Shown here: positions 6,205-12,519 of the stretch, one piece after another
Numbering within the stretch: position 1 is the first letter of the stretch
Layout of the letters: each line of letters begins with the position of its first letter
Assembly (NCBI GenBank): GCA_964356745.1
Contig: CAYHIW010000027.1
Location: 1-13,070 of the forward strand
Origin: CAYHIW01 sp964356745
Lineage (GTDB): Bacteria > Patescibacteriota > Microgenomatia > UBA1406 > GWC2-37-13
DNA: 13,070 nt
Reading direction: 5' to 3'
The notes under the pieces: generated by a model
What the model was told of the DNA's origin: nothing
Databases searched by the model: none
The model's input: the letters and a program-made list of their open reading frames with translations, nothing else
Program-made: the position numbers and the translations under genes

Positions 6205-8091
6205 ATGGCGCGAAAATTAATCAGCATCCTTTACATACTCCTTTTAGGATTTTTTGCGAGCTCAGTTTCGGGGCAAGGAATAGACCAAAACCAACGATTT
6301 GTCTGCATAAAACCAATAAGCTGTATTGATTCGCAAACAAGACGTGCAAATCTCGACGCGCGGTGTGAAGGGTATGCAAGACTGAATCAATTAGTGAAAA
6401 AATATGAAGACGCGCCCGAAGGAAAAACAAAAGCTGAAGTCAAAGAAGCGGGAGAGCTCGGTACGAAACTGGGTCATAGCGCTCGCATAACAACCGATGC
6501 AGAAACAAAACCTATTCCCAATACAGAAACATACATCATCGAATGTTTTGGTAAAAGTAAGTATCTTCCCAACTCGGTTTGTACTACGGGGGATCCTGCA
6601 GTAGATCGTGATCCATTTGGATACACGACGGCTCTTGCCCAACTCAAAGATAAATTACAGTATAAATTTGAGGGACTGCATGTTACTGACGGGAACAACG
6701 TACAACAACCACGAATGACTGATGGGAGTGGTAACTTTCGTGAAAAACTTGAATGGCAACGTACCACCAATCCCAATCTTGGAGCGGTCTCGAGTATATT
6801 GCGAGGAGTCAATTTTTACAGTGCAGCCGAAGCAGGTGTTGGAAACGAAGGAGGACAACAACAAGGAACCATAGATTTTGAAACCGCAGATAAGACATGT
6901 GTGAAGATTAAATGGGATCCCACAGGACGTGTATTTGATGCGAATACATTAGAACCTATAAAAGGTGCAATTGTAACTCTTGAACAGTTGTTGTCAGACG
7001 GAACATATTCGAAGCTAGACTTAGGAGGATTTACTGCTTTTATCAATCCCCAAATAACCGATTCTGATGGCGTTTTTAATTTTGCAGTTCCCAATGGATC
7101 ATACCGATTGGTGATTTCAAAGAGCGGCTACGTACAAACAGATGCAATTGAAAAAATTAATCACAATTATTCGACGATTTACAGCAATATTTATCCGCTT
7201 GAAACCGGCGAGCGCATTATCCAAAGAGGACAAGTTGAACTACGAGATATTCCCATGAGTCCAGTTGGAAGATCTCAAAATAATGAACCTGAAATAATGG
7301 AAATGTTTGAAACTCTAAACAAAGCAAACGGTGTGCTTCAAATCAATGGAAGAGTTTCGCATCCATACGCAAATGTGCGCGCCCTAAATGGTGCAACGGT
7401 TCTTAAATCAGTTCGAGCAGATAAGTTTGGGATTTTTGAGATGAATATTGATCAACGAATGTATAAACCGACAAGTGCAATTTCATACGAGGTCGAGAAG
7501 GGACCCCTTACCGGGCTTGTTAGTTTTATACATAAATTATTTCCCTCGCTTATAAAAGATGTTGCGGCTGCAACTAAGAGCAACTTCACAACCGAACCGA
7601 TCCCTAACTATCTTGAGGGATACGCCTACGATTTGTCGGGGAATATATTACCTAATGCAACTGCCGGCGTTTACGTCTATGGTTCGACAAAACCTTATTA
7701 CAAAGTACAGACCGACGATAAGGGATTTTTCAAAATGACGTCAGAGAATTTACCCGATGTTCCATACACGTTAGGATATACGACTTCGGGAGGAGCAACC
7801 ACATCTCTTAAGCCTAGTATTTTTTTACAACAAAACGAAGAATATCTTAATAAAAGTGAAGTTGATCTATTCGTATATAAAGATACGCAAGGAAGAACGT
7901 ATGAGCAAAGTACGAATCAAAACTCGAAGAGTAATCCATCAGTTGATGGACAAAATCCAGTTGTGCAGGAATCGGTTGGTAATAATATTATCGTAACTGT
8001 TCTTATTTTAGTGCTTCTTATTGTAATTCTTGCAGGCGTACTCGGTGCATACCTCTATAAGAAAAAACATCAAGCCCCAATAGTCCAATAA
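6205..8091 (+). CDS. Exported single-pass protein with carboxypeptidase-regulatory-like domains
   Basis: A 628-residue surface protein. The signal peptide (1 to about 23, ASSVSG) leads to an N-terminal region of unknown fold with cysteines at 34, 40, 54, 114, 126 and 232, suitable for disulfides. From about 240, GRVFDANTLEPIKGAIVTLE followed by DSDGVFNFAVPNGSYRL is a clear carboxypeptidase-regulatory/transthyretin-like beta domain. Weaker copies follow: INGRVSHPYANVRALNG with DKFGIFEMNI (380-415), and LEGYAYDLSG with TDDKGFFKMT (470-512). A polar linker (about 560-592) precedes one transmembrane helix (594-616) and a basic tail, so the bulk lies outside. The start at 6205 is fixed by the promoter 6 bases upstream and by the signal peptide, although the frame stays open back to 5980 inside the opposing gene. 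Its job is unknown; adhesion or scaffolding is likely from the domains. It faces the cohesin-VirB6 operon. Confidence 0.78.
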   Translation: MARKLISILYILLLGFFASSVSGQGIDQNQRFVCIKPISCIDSQTRRANLDARCEGYARLNQLVKKYEDAPEGKTKAEVKEAGELGTKLGHSARITTDAETKPIPNTETYIIECFGKSKYLPNSVCTTGDPAVDRDPFGYTTALAQLKDKLQYKFEGLHVTDGNNVQQPRMTDGSGNFREKLEWQRTTNPNLGAVSSILRGVNFYSAAEAGVGNEGGQQQGTIDFETADKTCVKIKWDPTGRVFDANTLEPIKGAIVTLEQLLSDGTYSKLDLGGFTAFINPQITDSDGVFNFAVPNGSYRLVISKSGYVQTDAIEKINHNYSTIYSNIYPLETGERIIQRGQVELRDIPMSPVGRSQNNEPEIMEMFETLNKANGVLQINGRVSHPYANVRALNGATVLKSVRADKFGIFEMNIDQRMYKPTSAISYEVEKGPLTGLVSFIHKLFPSLIKDVAAATKSNFTTEPIPNYLEGYAYDLSGNILPNATAGVYVYGSTKPYYKVQTDDKGFFKMTSENLPDVPYTLGYTTSGGATTSLKPSIFLQQNEEYLNKSEVDLFVYKDTQGRTYEQSTNQNSKSNPSVDGQNPVVQESVGNNIIVTVLILVLLIVILAGVLGAYLYKKKHQAPIVQ

Positions 8092-8098
8092 CTACTTT

Positions 8099-8127
8099 TT
8101 GTAGCATATAGTCCGTTGACCTATATT
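8099..8127 (+). promoter_or_regulatory. Probable promoter of comM
   Basis: TTGTAG (8099-8104), 17 bases, TATATT (8122-8127). This would give a leader of about 26 bases before the ATG at 8160, with no strong Shine-Dalgarno. TTGACC at 8116-8121 is a rival -35 but has only a poor -10 at the right distance. This is the one promoter in the window that is clearly not leaderless. Confidence 0.45.
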
Positions 8128-8159
8128 AGTGTAACGTTTAACGTGGAACATAGAGCGTT

Positions 8160-9677
8160 ATGTTGGCGAAGTTGTTGAGCGCGACTACCAAAGGACTCGA
8201 AGGTGTACTCATTGAAGTTGAGGTTGATGTTGCACAGCGAGGATTCCCCACGTTTACTATTGTTGGACTTCCAAGTAAAGCAGTCGATGAGGCAAAAGAA
8301 CGAGTCCGTACTGCAATCGTCAATACCTCATTTGATATGCCCGATTCACGAATCACCGTGAATTTGGCTCCTGCAGATATTCCCAAAGAAGGATCTAGTT
8401 TTGATCTACCTATTGCTGTTGGGATTTTGAGCGCATCTGGAATGGTAGATAATAAAAACTTCAAAAACACCGTGTTTATTGGCGAGTTATCTTTAGAAGG
8501 AGAGGTGCGAAAAGCAACAGGAGTAATTTCGGCGGTGATTATGGCAAGACAAAAAGGAGCGACAATAATATATGTTCCGATGGAAAACGCCGAAGAAGCA
8601 GCTCTTATTGAGGGGGTAACTGTCTATCCGGTTTCTACGTTAGGAGATCTTGTCCTTCACTTAAATGGTGTAAAAGAGCTTCCATATCAACCCTCGGGTG
8701 GGTTTGAAACTCTACTTAAAGACGCAGAGTACGAGTTTGATTTTGCAGAGATTCATGGACAAGAATCGGCAAAACGCGCACTTGAAATTGCAGCAGCAGG
8801 AGGACACAATCTTCACCTCAAAGGTCCTCCTGGTGCAGGAAAAACCATGCTTTCAAAAGCGCTTCCATCAATTTTTCCTGCATTAGAAAAAAACGAAGCA
8901 ATGGAAGTGTTAAAAATCTATTCTGTAGCCGGGCTTTTTGGTAAAGACAAATATATTCAAAGACCGTTTCGTTCTCCTCATCACACCATTTCACGGGCAG
9001 GACTTATTGGAGGAGGAACATATCCTGGACCAGGCGAGATATCACTGTCTCACCGAGGAGTTTTGTTTCTGGATGAGTTTCCGGAGTTTCCCCGTTCGGT
9101 TCTTGAATCGTTACGACAGCCATTGGAAGACGGTGTTGTACATATAACACGAGTACATGGAACTAATAGTTTTCCTGCACGATTTCTTCTTATCGCAGCA
9201 TCTAATCCATGTCCTTGTGGGTATTTGGGTCATCCAAAAAAAGCGTGTAAGTGTAGTCCTCACATGGTGATTAGATATCGAAAACGACTCTCAGGACCTA
9301 TTTTAGATCGAATCGATCTTCACGTAGACGTACCTCCTCTTAATAAAGAAAAATATCAAGAAATTGCTCAAGGAGAAGAGAGTAAGGTCATTCGAGCTCG
9401 AGTTGAAAAGGCAAGAAGTATCCAGAGAACGCGATTTGAAAACACTAAAATTTATACAAATGCCGAGATGTCGCCGAAGCACATAAAAAATGCATGCAAG
9501 ATTCACAAAGAAGCTTTAGAGCTTTTACTTACGGCAGTGTCACGATTGTCACTATCAGCACGATCTTATTACAAAGTTCTTAAGATTGCACAAACTATTG
9601 CGGATCTTGAAGGCAATCGTCAAGTAATCGGCGCGCATGTTGCGGAAGCGCTTCAGTATCGATATGCAGATGACTAA
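8160..9677 (+). CDS. comM: ComM/YifB, Mg-chelatase-like AAA+ ATPase
   Basis: A full-length 505-residue member of the ComM/YifB family. In the best-studied relatives ComM is a hexameric helicase that promotes branch migration of incoming single-stranded DNA during natural transformation. The N-terminal Lon-protease-like (ChlI) domain (about 1-170) shows FTIVGLPSKAVDEAKERVR and VNLAPADIPKEG. The ATPase domain has Walker A GPPGAGKT (222-229), PHHTISRAGLIGGG (274-287) and Walker B VLFLDE (301-306). A cysteine cluster, C351, C353, C363 and C365, sits in the NPCPCGYLGHP region. LSGPILDRIDLHVDV (377-391) and the C-terminal Mg-chelatase domain (about 400-505) complete it. The start matches the family's MLAK opening. 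It lies between a surface protein and VirB2-like pilins, which fits a role in DNA acquisition, although ComM is widespread and may act elsewhere. Confidence 0.95.
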   Translation: MLAKLLSATTKGLEGVLIEVEVDVAQRGFPTFTIVGLPSKAVDEAKERVRTAIVNTSFDMPDSRITVNLAPADIPKEGSSFDLPIAVGILSASGMVDNKNFKNTVFIGELSLEGEVRKATGVISAVIMARQKGATIIYVPMENAEEAALIEGVTVYPVSTLGDLVLHLNGVKELPYQPSGGFETLLKDAEYEFDFAEIHGQESAKRALEIAAAGGHNLHLKGPPGAGKTMLSKALPSIFPALEKNEAMEVLKIYSVAGLFGKDKYIQRPFRSPHHTISRAGLIGGGTYPGPGEISLSHRGVLFLDEFPEFPRSVLESLRQPLEDGVVHITRVHGTNSFPARFLLIAASNPCPCGYLGHPKKACKCSPHMVIRYRKRLSGPILDRIDLHVDVPPLNKEKYQEIAQGEESKVIRARVEKARSIQRTRFENTKIYTNAEMSPKHIKNACKIHKEALELLLTAVSRLSLSARSYYKVLKIAQTIADLEGNRQVIGAHVAEALQYRYADD

Positions 9678-9682
9678 ATCGC

Positions 9683-9711
9683 TTGACAAGGCTTTTAGTG
9701 TCGGGTAATAT
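9683..9711 (+). promoter_or_regulatory. Strong promoter of the VirB2-like pilin pair
   Basis: TTGACA (9683-9688), a 17-base spacer and TAATAT (9706-9711). It starts 6 bases after the comM stop. The -10 box ends 8 bases before the ATG at 9720, giving a predicted leader of about 2 bases. A perfect -35 suggests high expression, as expected for a structural pilin. Confidence 0.8.
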
Positions 9712-9719
9712 CAGTACAT

Positions 9720-10127
9720 ATGATAAAAAAGATTTTGACAAGAATCTCTACAATAACAACAGGACTATTCGTTACTCTTCCCGTTTTTGCCCAGTCTTCA
9801 ATTCAAGTTGATACAGGACCTGGGGGATTAGGATTTCAACCACCACAATTAGGTGATGTTTTAACATTTCTTATTAGACTTTTCTTTGCCGCAGCAGGTC
9901 TGGCTGCTCTTATTTATCTTTTACTTGGTGCATTTTCCTGGGTAACTTCGGGTGGATCTAAAGAAAATGTTGAGAAGGCACGAGATAAGATTCAAGCTGC
10001 AGTTGTTGGAGTAATTCTTGTAGTAGTTGTGCTTGCGATAGTCACAACTCTTGAACAGGTAGTATTTAAAACTAAAATTTGTTTTGGACTTTCATGTCCT
10101 CTTACATTACCTTCCCTGTTGAAGTAA
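9720..10127 (+). CDS. VirB2-like two-helix pilin (first copy)
   Basis: A 135-residue small membrane protein of the VirB2/TrbC-like type common in CPR genomes, where it is often named a pilin-like conjugal transfer protein. A signal peptide is followed by a likely cut at VFA|QSS (after residue 24). A Gly/Pro-rich segment leads to helix 1 (about 47-72). A cytoplasmic loop SWVTSGGSKENVEKARDKI (73-91) carries the family's GG-x-A-K pattern, and helix 2 (93-115) follows. The exported tail holds C121 and C126, which could form a disulfide. VirB2 subunits polymerise into the pilus or line the secretion channel. The next gene starts 4 bases downstream and has the same helix-loop-helix plan, so the two are paralogues in one operon. 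The promoter lies directly upstream. Confidence 0.72.
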   Translation: MIKKILTRISTITTGLFVTLPVFAQSSIQVDTGPGGLGFQPPQLGDVLTFLIRLFFAAAGLAALIYLLLGAFSWVTSGGSKENVEKARDKIQAAVVGVILVVVVLAIVTTLEQVVFKTKICFGLSCPLTLPSLLK

Positions 10128-10131
10128 CCTC

Positions 10132-10467
10132 ATGGGAGAGTGGAAGGTAATAGGATCTACACAAGGAGTTAAGTGTATTGTAAACGGTGTTCCTACCTTA
10201 ACCTGCTTTGAAGCAATTTTTCAGAATATTCTTATTGTATCTTCTGGACTTATCATGATTGCACTTTTTGCGATGTTTGTGTATGGAGGATTCATGTATT
10301 TAACTTCATTCGGAAGTCCTGAAAAAATGAAAAAGGCGCAAGGTACGTTTCGATACGCAATCATTGGATTCGCTTTGTATCTAAGCGCGTTTCTTATTCT
10401 TAAAATAATCGACGTGTTGTTTCTGGGAGGATACGGAAAAATCTTTCAGTTTCAGATTGGTGGATAG
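10132..10467 (+). CDS. VirB2-like two-helix pilin (second copy)
   Basis: A 111-residue paralogue of the preceding pilin. Helix 1 (about 29-55) is followed by a short loop YLTSFGSPEKMKKAQGTFRY (56-75) with the same Gly-x-(4-5)-Lys-Ala pattern, and then by helix 2 (76-97). It has no signal peptide. The exported N-terminal segment carries C15 and C25, whereas in the first copy the cysteines are at the C-terminus. The gene follows its neighbour by 4 bases with only a weak ribosome site, so translation is probably coupled. It ends 6 bases from the stop of the convergent 51-residue gene. It may be a second pilin subunit or a partner that caps or anchors the fibre; the sequence does not decide. Confidence 0.68.
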   Translation: MGEWKVIGSTQGVKCIVNGVPTLTCFEAIFQNILIVSSGLIMIALFAMFVYGGFMYLTSFGSPEKMKKAQGTFRYAIIGFALYLSAFLILKIIDVLFLGGYGKIFQFQIGG

Positions 10468-10473
10468 TAGTTA

Positions 10474-10629
10474 TTACTGCCCTTGACCTGGAGTCAAAAA
10501 AATTACTTTAACACCCCGACCTTCAGGAATAGGAGAGTGAAGCTTTCCTTGCTCTCTCCAGTACGAGTATCCTACAAAAAGAAGAAGTGCTATTCCAAAG
10601 AGAATAAGAATATATCCTATGATTTTCAT
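10474..10629 (-). CDS. Small membrane protein of unknown function (51 residues)
   Basis: A short reading frame of 51 codons starting MKIIGYILIL. One hydrophobic helix (about residues 3-21) is followed by YSYWREQGKL and a tail with Pro, Gly and the segment VKVIFLTPGQ (40-49). Two TAA stops follow in tandem. It begins 5 bases after the glycosyltransferase stop on the same strand, so it is probably the last gene of that transcript. The MKK-type start, single helix and close spacing favour a real gene. I do not recognise the family. The opposing open frame covering this stretch reads as basic, low-quality protein and is rejected. Confidence 0.6.
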   Translation of the reverse strand: MKIIGYILILFGIALLLFVGYSYWREQGKLHSPIPEGRGVKVIFLTPGQGQ

Positions 10630-10634
10630 CCGAG

Positions 10635-11564
10635 TTACAGATTAACTGTTTCTTCAACCACATAATGTGGTCTTCGTTGTACTTCTTTATATATTTTCCC
10701 AATATATTCTCCGATTATTCCAATGGTGATAAGTTGGACTCCGCCGACAAACATGATTCCGACAAATAGAGCAGTCCATCCAGTAACCCAGTGCTCAGGT
10801 AAAAATATTTTTCCAACGACTGCATATATAATTCCCAAAAAACCAATAAGACCGGAGATAAATCCAAGAAGCGTTGCGATGCGAAGCGGTTTTGTCGAGA
10901 ATGAGGTAATACCTTCGAGAGCAAAGTTAAACATGCGAGAAAGGGTATAGTGAGTTGCGCCTGACAACCGACGTTCGCGATTGAACATAACTGACGTTGA
11001 GGAGAAACCACCCCACGCAACAAGACCTCGCAAAAAACGAGATCGTTCGGGCAGTAAGTTTAAGAATTCAACAACACTTCTATCAAGTAGTCGAAAATCT
11101 CCAACGTCTTCTGGGATTGGTGTGTCGGAAAGAACATTTATAAGTTGATAAAAAAATCGAGCTGTTGACCGTTTGAACCAGCTATCAACTTCTCTTTTTT
11201 GTCGTTTTGCATAGACGATCTGATATCCATTTTCCCATTTGCCGATCATTTCTGGGATGACTGATGGAGGATCTTGCATGTCGCTGTCCATACTAATGAC
11301 GCAGTCTCCTTTGGCATGCATATATCCGCATGATAAAGCCATTTGATGACCGAAGTTACGGGTAAATGAAAGGAGACGTATCGATTCATTTTTAGTATGT
11401 TTTTTAATTTCACGTATCGTGTGATCTTTTGAACCATCGTTTATGAAGATGATTTCGTATGAATAAGGCTTGAGAACATTGGTAAGTTCTTGAACGAGAG
11501 GTTTGATGTTTTGCTCCTCATTAAAGACGGGGATGATGACAGAGATGAGAAATTGTTTTGCCAT
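10635..11564 (-). CDS. Family 2 glycosyltransferase, GtrB/DPM1-like
   Basis: A 309-residue membrane-bound glycosyltransferase of the polyisoprenyl-phosphate type, which moves a sugar from a nucleotide donor to undecaprenyl (or another polyprenyl) phosphate on the cytoplasmic face. The GT-A domain shows VIIPVFNEEQNI, INDGSKDHT (D43), SMDSDMQDPP (D93, D95, with D98 next to the metal site), GDFRLLDR (155-162) and ERSRFLRG (173-180). Two C-terminal helices follow (about 228-250 and 263-287), ending in the IGEYIGKIYKEVQRRP motif typical of GtrB-like enzymes. The length is typical. It likely feeds O-antigen-, teichoic- or glycoprotein-type surface decoration; the donor sugar cannot be told. Its -10 box sits 6 bases before the ATG, downstream of a tRNA gene, and the 51-residue gene follows. 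Confidence 0.92.
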   Translation of the reverse strand: MAKQFLISVIIPVFNEEQNIKPLVQELTNVLKPYSYEIIFINDGSKDHTIREIKKHTKNESIRLLSFTRNFGHQMALSCGYMHAKGDCVISMDSDMQDPPSVIPEMIGKWENGYQIVYAKRQKREVDSWFKRSTARFFYQLINVLSDTPIPEDVGDFRLLDRSVVEFLNLLPERSRFLRGLVAWGGFSSTSVMFNRERRLSGATHYTLSRMFNFALEGITSFSTKPLRIATLLGFISGLIGFLGIIYAVVGKIFLPEHWVTGWTALFVGIMFVGGVQLITIGIIGEYIGKIYKEVQRRPHYVVEETVNL

Positions 11565-11570
11565 GAAGAT

Positions 11571-11576
11571 ATTATA
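11571..11576 (-). promoter_or_regulatory. -10 box of the glycosyltransferase gene
   Basis: TATAAT on the minus strand (11576-11571) ends 6 bases before the ATG at 11564, predicting a leaderless start. The -35 position would fall inside the tRNA acceptor stem and has no match, so read-through from the tRNA promoter may also contribute. Confidence 0.5.
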
Positions 11577-11589
11577 ACGGATCCTAATG

Positions 11590-11659
11590 TTACGGGGCTG
11601 AGAGTTGAACTCAGTCTAGAAGATTATGAGCCTTCTGTGCAACCGTACACTACCCCGTA
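11590..11659 (-). tRNA. tRNA-Met (anticodon CAT)
   Basis: A cloverleaf folds on the minus strand. The acceptor TACGGGG pairs fully with CCCCGTA. The D arm is GTGT/GCAC with a 6-base loop containing GG. The anticodon stem GAAGG/TCTTC encloses CTCATAA (anticodon CAT), and the T arm CTGAG/CTCAG encloses TTCAACT. The total is 70 bases with a 4-base variable loop, which is short. CCA is not encoded. The anticodon stem lacks the three G-C pairs of initiator tRNA, so it is an elongator Met tRNA or, with lysidine, an Ile tRNA reading AUA. Confidence 0.9.
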
Positions 11660-11677
11660 ATATAAAAGTACGATAGT

Positions 11678-11706
11678 ATTATACTCAATTTGACTTGTTT
11701 TATCAA
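11678..11706 (-). promoter_or_regulatory. Promoter of the tRNA gene
   Basis: TTGATA (11706-11701), a 17-base spacer and TATAAT (11683-11678) on the minus strand lie just after the FtsB-like gene's stop. The expected start is about 12 bases before the tRNA, leaving a short 5' leader for RNase P. No terminator separates the tRNA from the glycosyltransferase gene. Confidence 0.8.
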
Positions 11707-11716
11707 TCTCACGAAG

Positions 11717-12049
11717 CTAGAAAAGGAGGTTGAGCCATTGTTGATAGATCGGCCCTGGAGCTGGTGTAATTGGTTTTGGTTGGGGGGTCGGTGTTGGAAT
11801 AATAATTGAGACTTCGTTTGGCTTTAAAAGGTTTAAATTATCGCGAATGGTCTCTTCTACTACCTGAGGATCTTTATTTTTAAGAATCTGCGTTCGCAAA
11901 GCAATGTTATTTTTGCGAGCTTTTTCAAAATCATTTTTAAAACTCTCATAAAAAGAAAGATTTTTTTGATAATCAAACAAATTCTTGGTAAAGGTAAACA
12001 GTAAAAAAGTAAGAATGAGTAAAAGAAGAATGCGTTTGAGCTTTTTCAT
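11717..12049 (-). CDS. FtsB/DivIC-like septum protein
   Basis: A 110-residue bitopic protein of the septum formation initiator (FtsB/DivIC) type, which in other bacteria joins FtsL and FtsQ to activate septal wall synthesis. A short cytoplasmic basic start leads to one helix (about 7-22) and a coiled-coil stretch (about 28-60). Then comes VVEETIRDNLNLLKPNEVSI (63-82), the family's conserved segment before a beta strand. After IIIP comes a Pro/Thr-rich tail and an aromatic end, YQQWLNLLF, a form I associate with CPR homologues. The start ATG overlaps the YqeY stop TGA (ATGA), and AGGA lies about 8 bases upstream inside that gene. The FtsB assignment rests on architecture and the short conserved segment. 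Confidence 0.75.
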   Translation of the reverse strand: MKKLKRILLLLILTFLLFTFTKNLFDYQKNLSFYESFKNDFEKARKNNIALRTQILKNKDPQVVEETIRDNLNLLKPNEVSIIIPTPTPQPKPITPAPGPIYQQWLNLLF

Positions 12050-12483
12050 ATCTTTTCCTGGAGAAGTTTCATTATTCTCCCAGGATCTGCTTTTGAACGA
12101 AGCTCTTTCATGACGATGCCAATGATGGCTTTTGGATTTTCTTTTATCACGGTTTCGTTTTGAGCAAGAAGCGCTTCAATTTCTTTACTAAGTACTTCAT
12201 CGCTGAGTTCTGCCGGAAGATAGGCTTCAACCACTGCCAGTTGCTTGGCATGTTCATCAACAAGTTCTTGTCGTCCCGCCTTTTCATACATCTCGAGAGA
12301 TTCTTTCAGTTCTTTTGCAGTTTTTTTAAGGATCTGTATTACTTCCTCGTCGTTGAGATCGTCTTTCTTCTCAATCTCTTTATTCTTAACGCGAGATAAG
12401 ACAAAGCGAAGCGTGTCTAATTTAGACTTATCACCAGACTTGAGTGCGGCAAGCTGATCGGCTTGCAATTTCTTACCTAGCAT
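12046..12483 (-). CDS. yqeY: YqeY-like GatB/YqeY domain protein
   Basis: A 145-residue helical protein of the GatB/YqeY family. The domain is the tRNA-contacting tail of the GatB amidotransferase subunit; free-standing YqeY is thought to help tRNA-related reactions but its exact role is not settled. The visible family features are LDTLRFVLSRVKNKEI (24-39), KELKESLEMYEKAGR (57-71), EAYLPAELSDE (86-96) and the C-terminal glycine-poor helix bundle with IGIVMKELRSKADPGRIMKL. The length and start are typical, and it is cytoplasmic. It is the first gene of a leftward pair with the FtsB-like gene and shares its promoter region with the divergent 138-residue gene. Confidence 0.92.
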   Translation of the reverse strand: MLGKKLQADQLAALKSGDKSKLDTLRFVLSRVKNKEIEKKDDLNDEEVIQILKKTAKELKESLEMYEKAGRQELVDEHAKQLAVVEAYLPAELSDEVLSKEIEALLAQNETVIKENPKAIIGIVMKELRSKADPGRIMKLLQEKI

Positions 12484-12491
12484 TGGATAAT
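12463..12491 (+). promoter_or_regulatory. Rightward promoter of the 138-residue gene
   Basis: TTGCAA (12463-12468), 17 bases, GATAAT (12486-12491). The -10 box ends 8 bases before the ATG at 12500, giving a leader of about 2 bases. The -35 lies inside the start of the yqeY coding region. Confidence 0.6.
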
Positions 12492-12519
12492 TATAAACGA
12501 TGAAGAAGAAGATCTACAA
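12490..12519 (-). promoter_or_regulatory. Leftward promoter of yqeY-ftsB
   Basis: On the minus strand, TTGTAG (12519-12514), an 18-base spacer and TATAAT (12495-12490). The -10 box ends 6 bases before the ATG at 12483, predicting a leaderless mRNA. Its -10 overlaps the opposing promoter's -10 by two bases, and its -35 is inside the neighbouring gene. Confidence 0.65.

Noticed and set aside
8093..8105. CTAC-TTTTT-GTAG mini hairpin after the beta-domain gene
   Set aside because: A four-pair stem with the T run in the loop is not a credible terminator; it overlaps the likely comM -35.
10483..10502. Hairpin TTGAC-ctgga-GTCAA next to an A/T run, as a terminator between convergent genes
   Set aside because: Rightward it is followed by A, not T; leftward the T run precedes the stem and it lies inside the 51-codon gene.
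5524..12048. Possible recoding of UGA (as in Gracilibacteria/SR1)
   Set aside because: TGA ends the cohesin and yqeY genes at positions where the next gene starts by ATGA overlap, and no recognisable gene contains an internal TGA.
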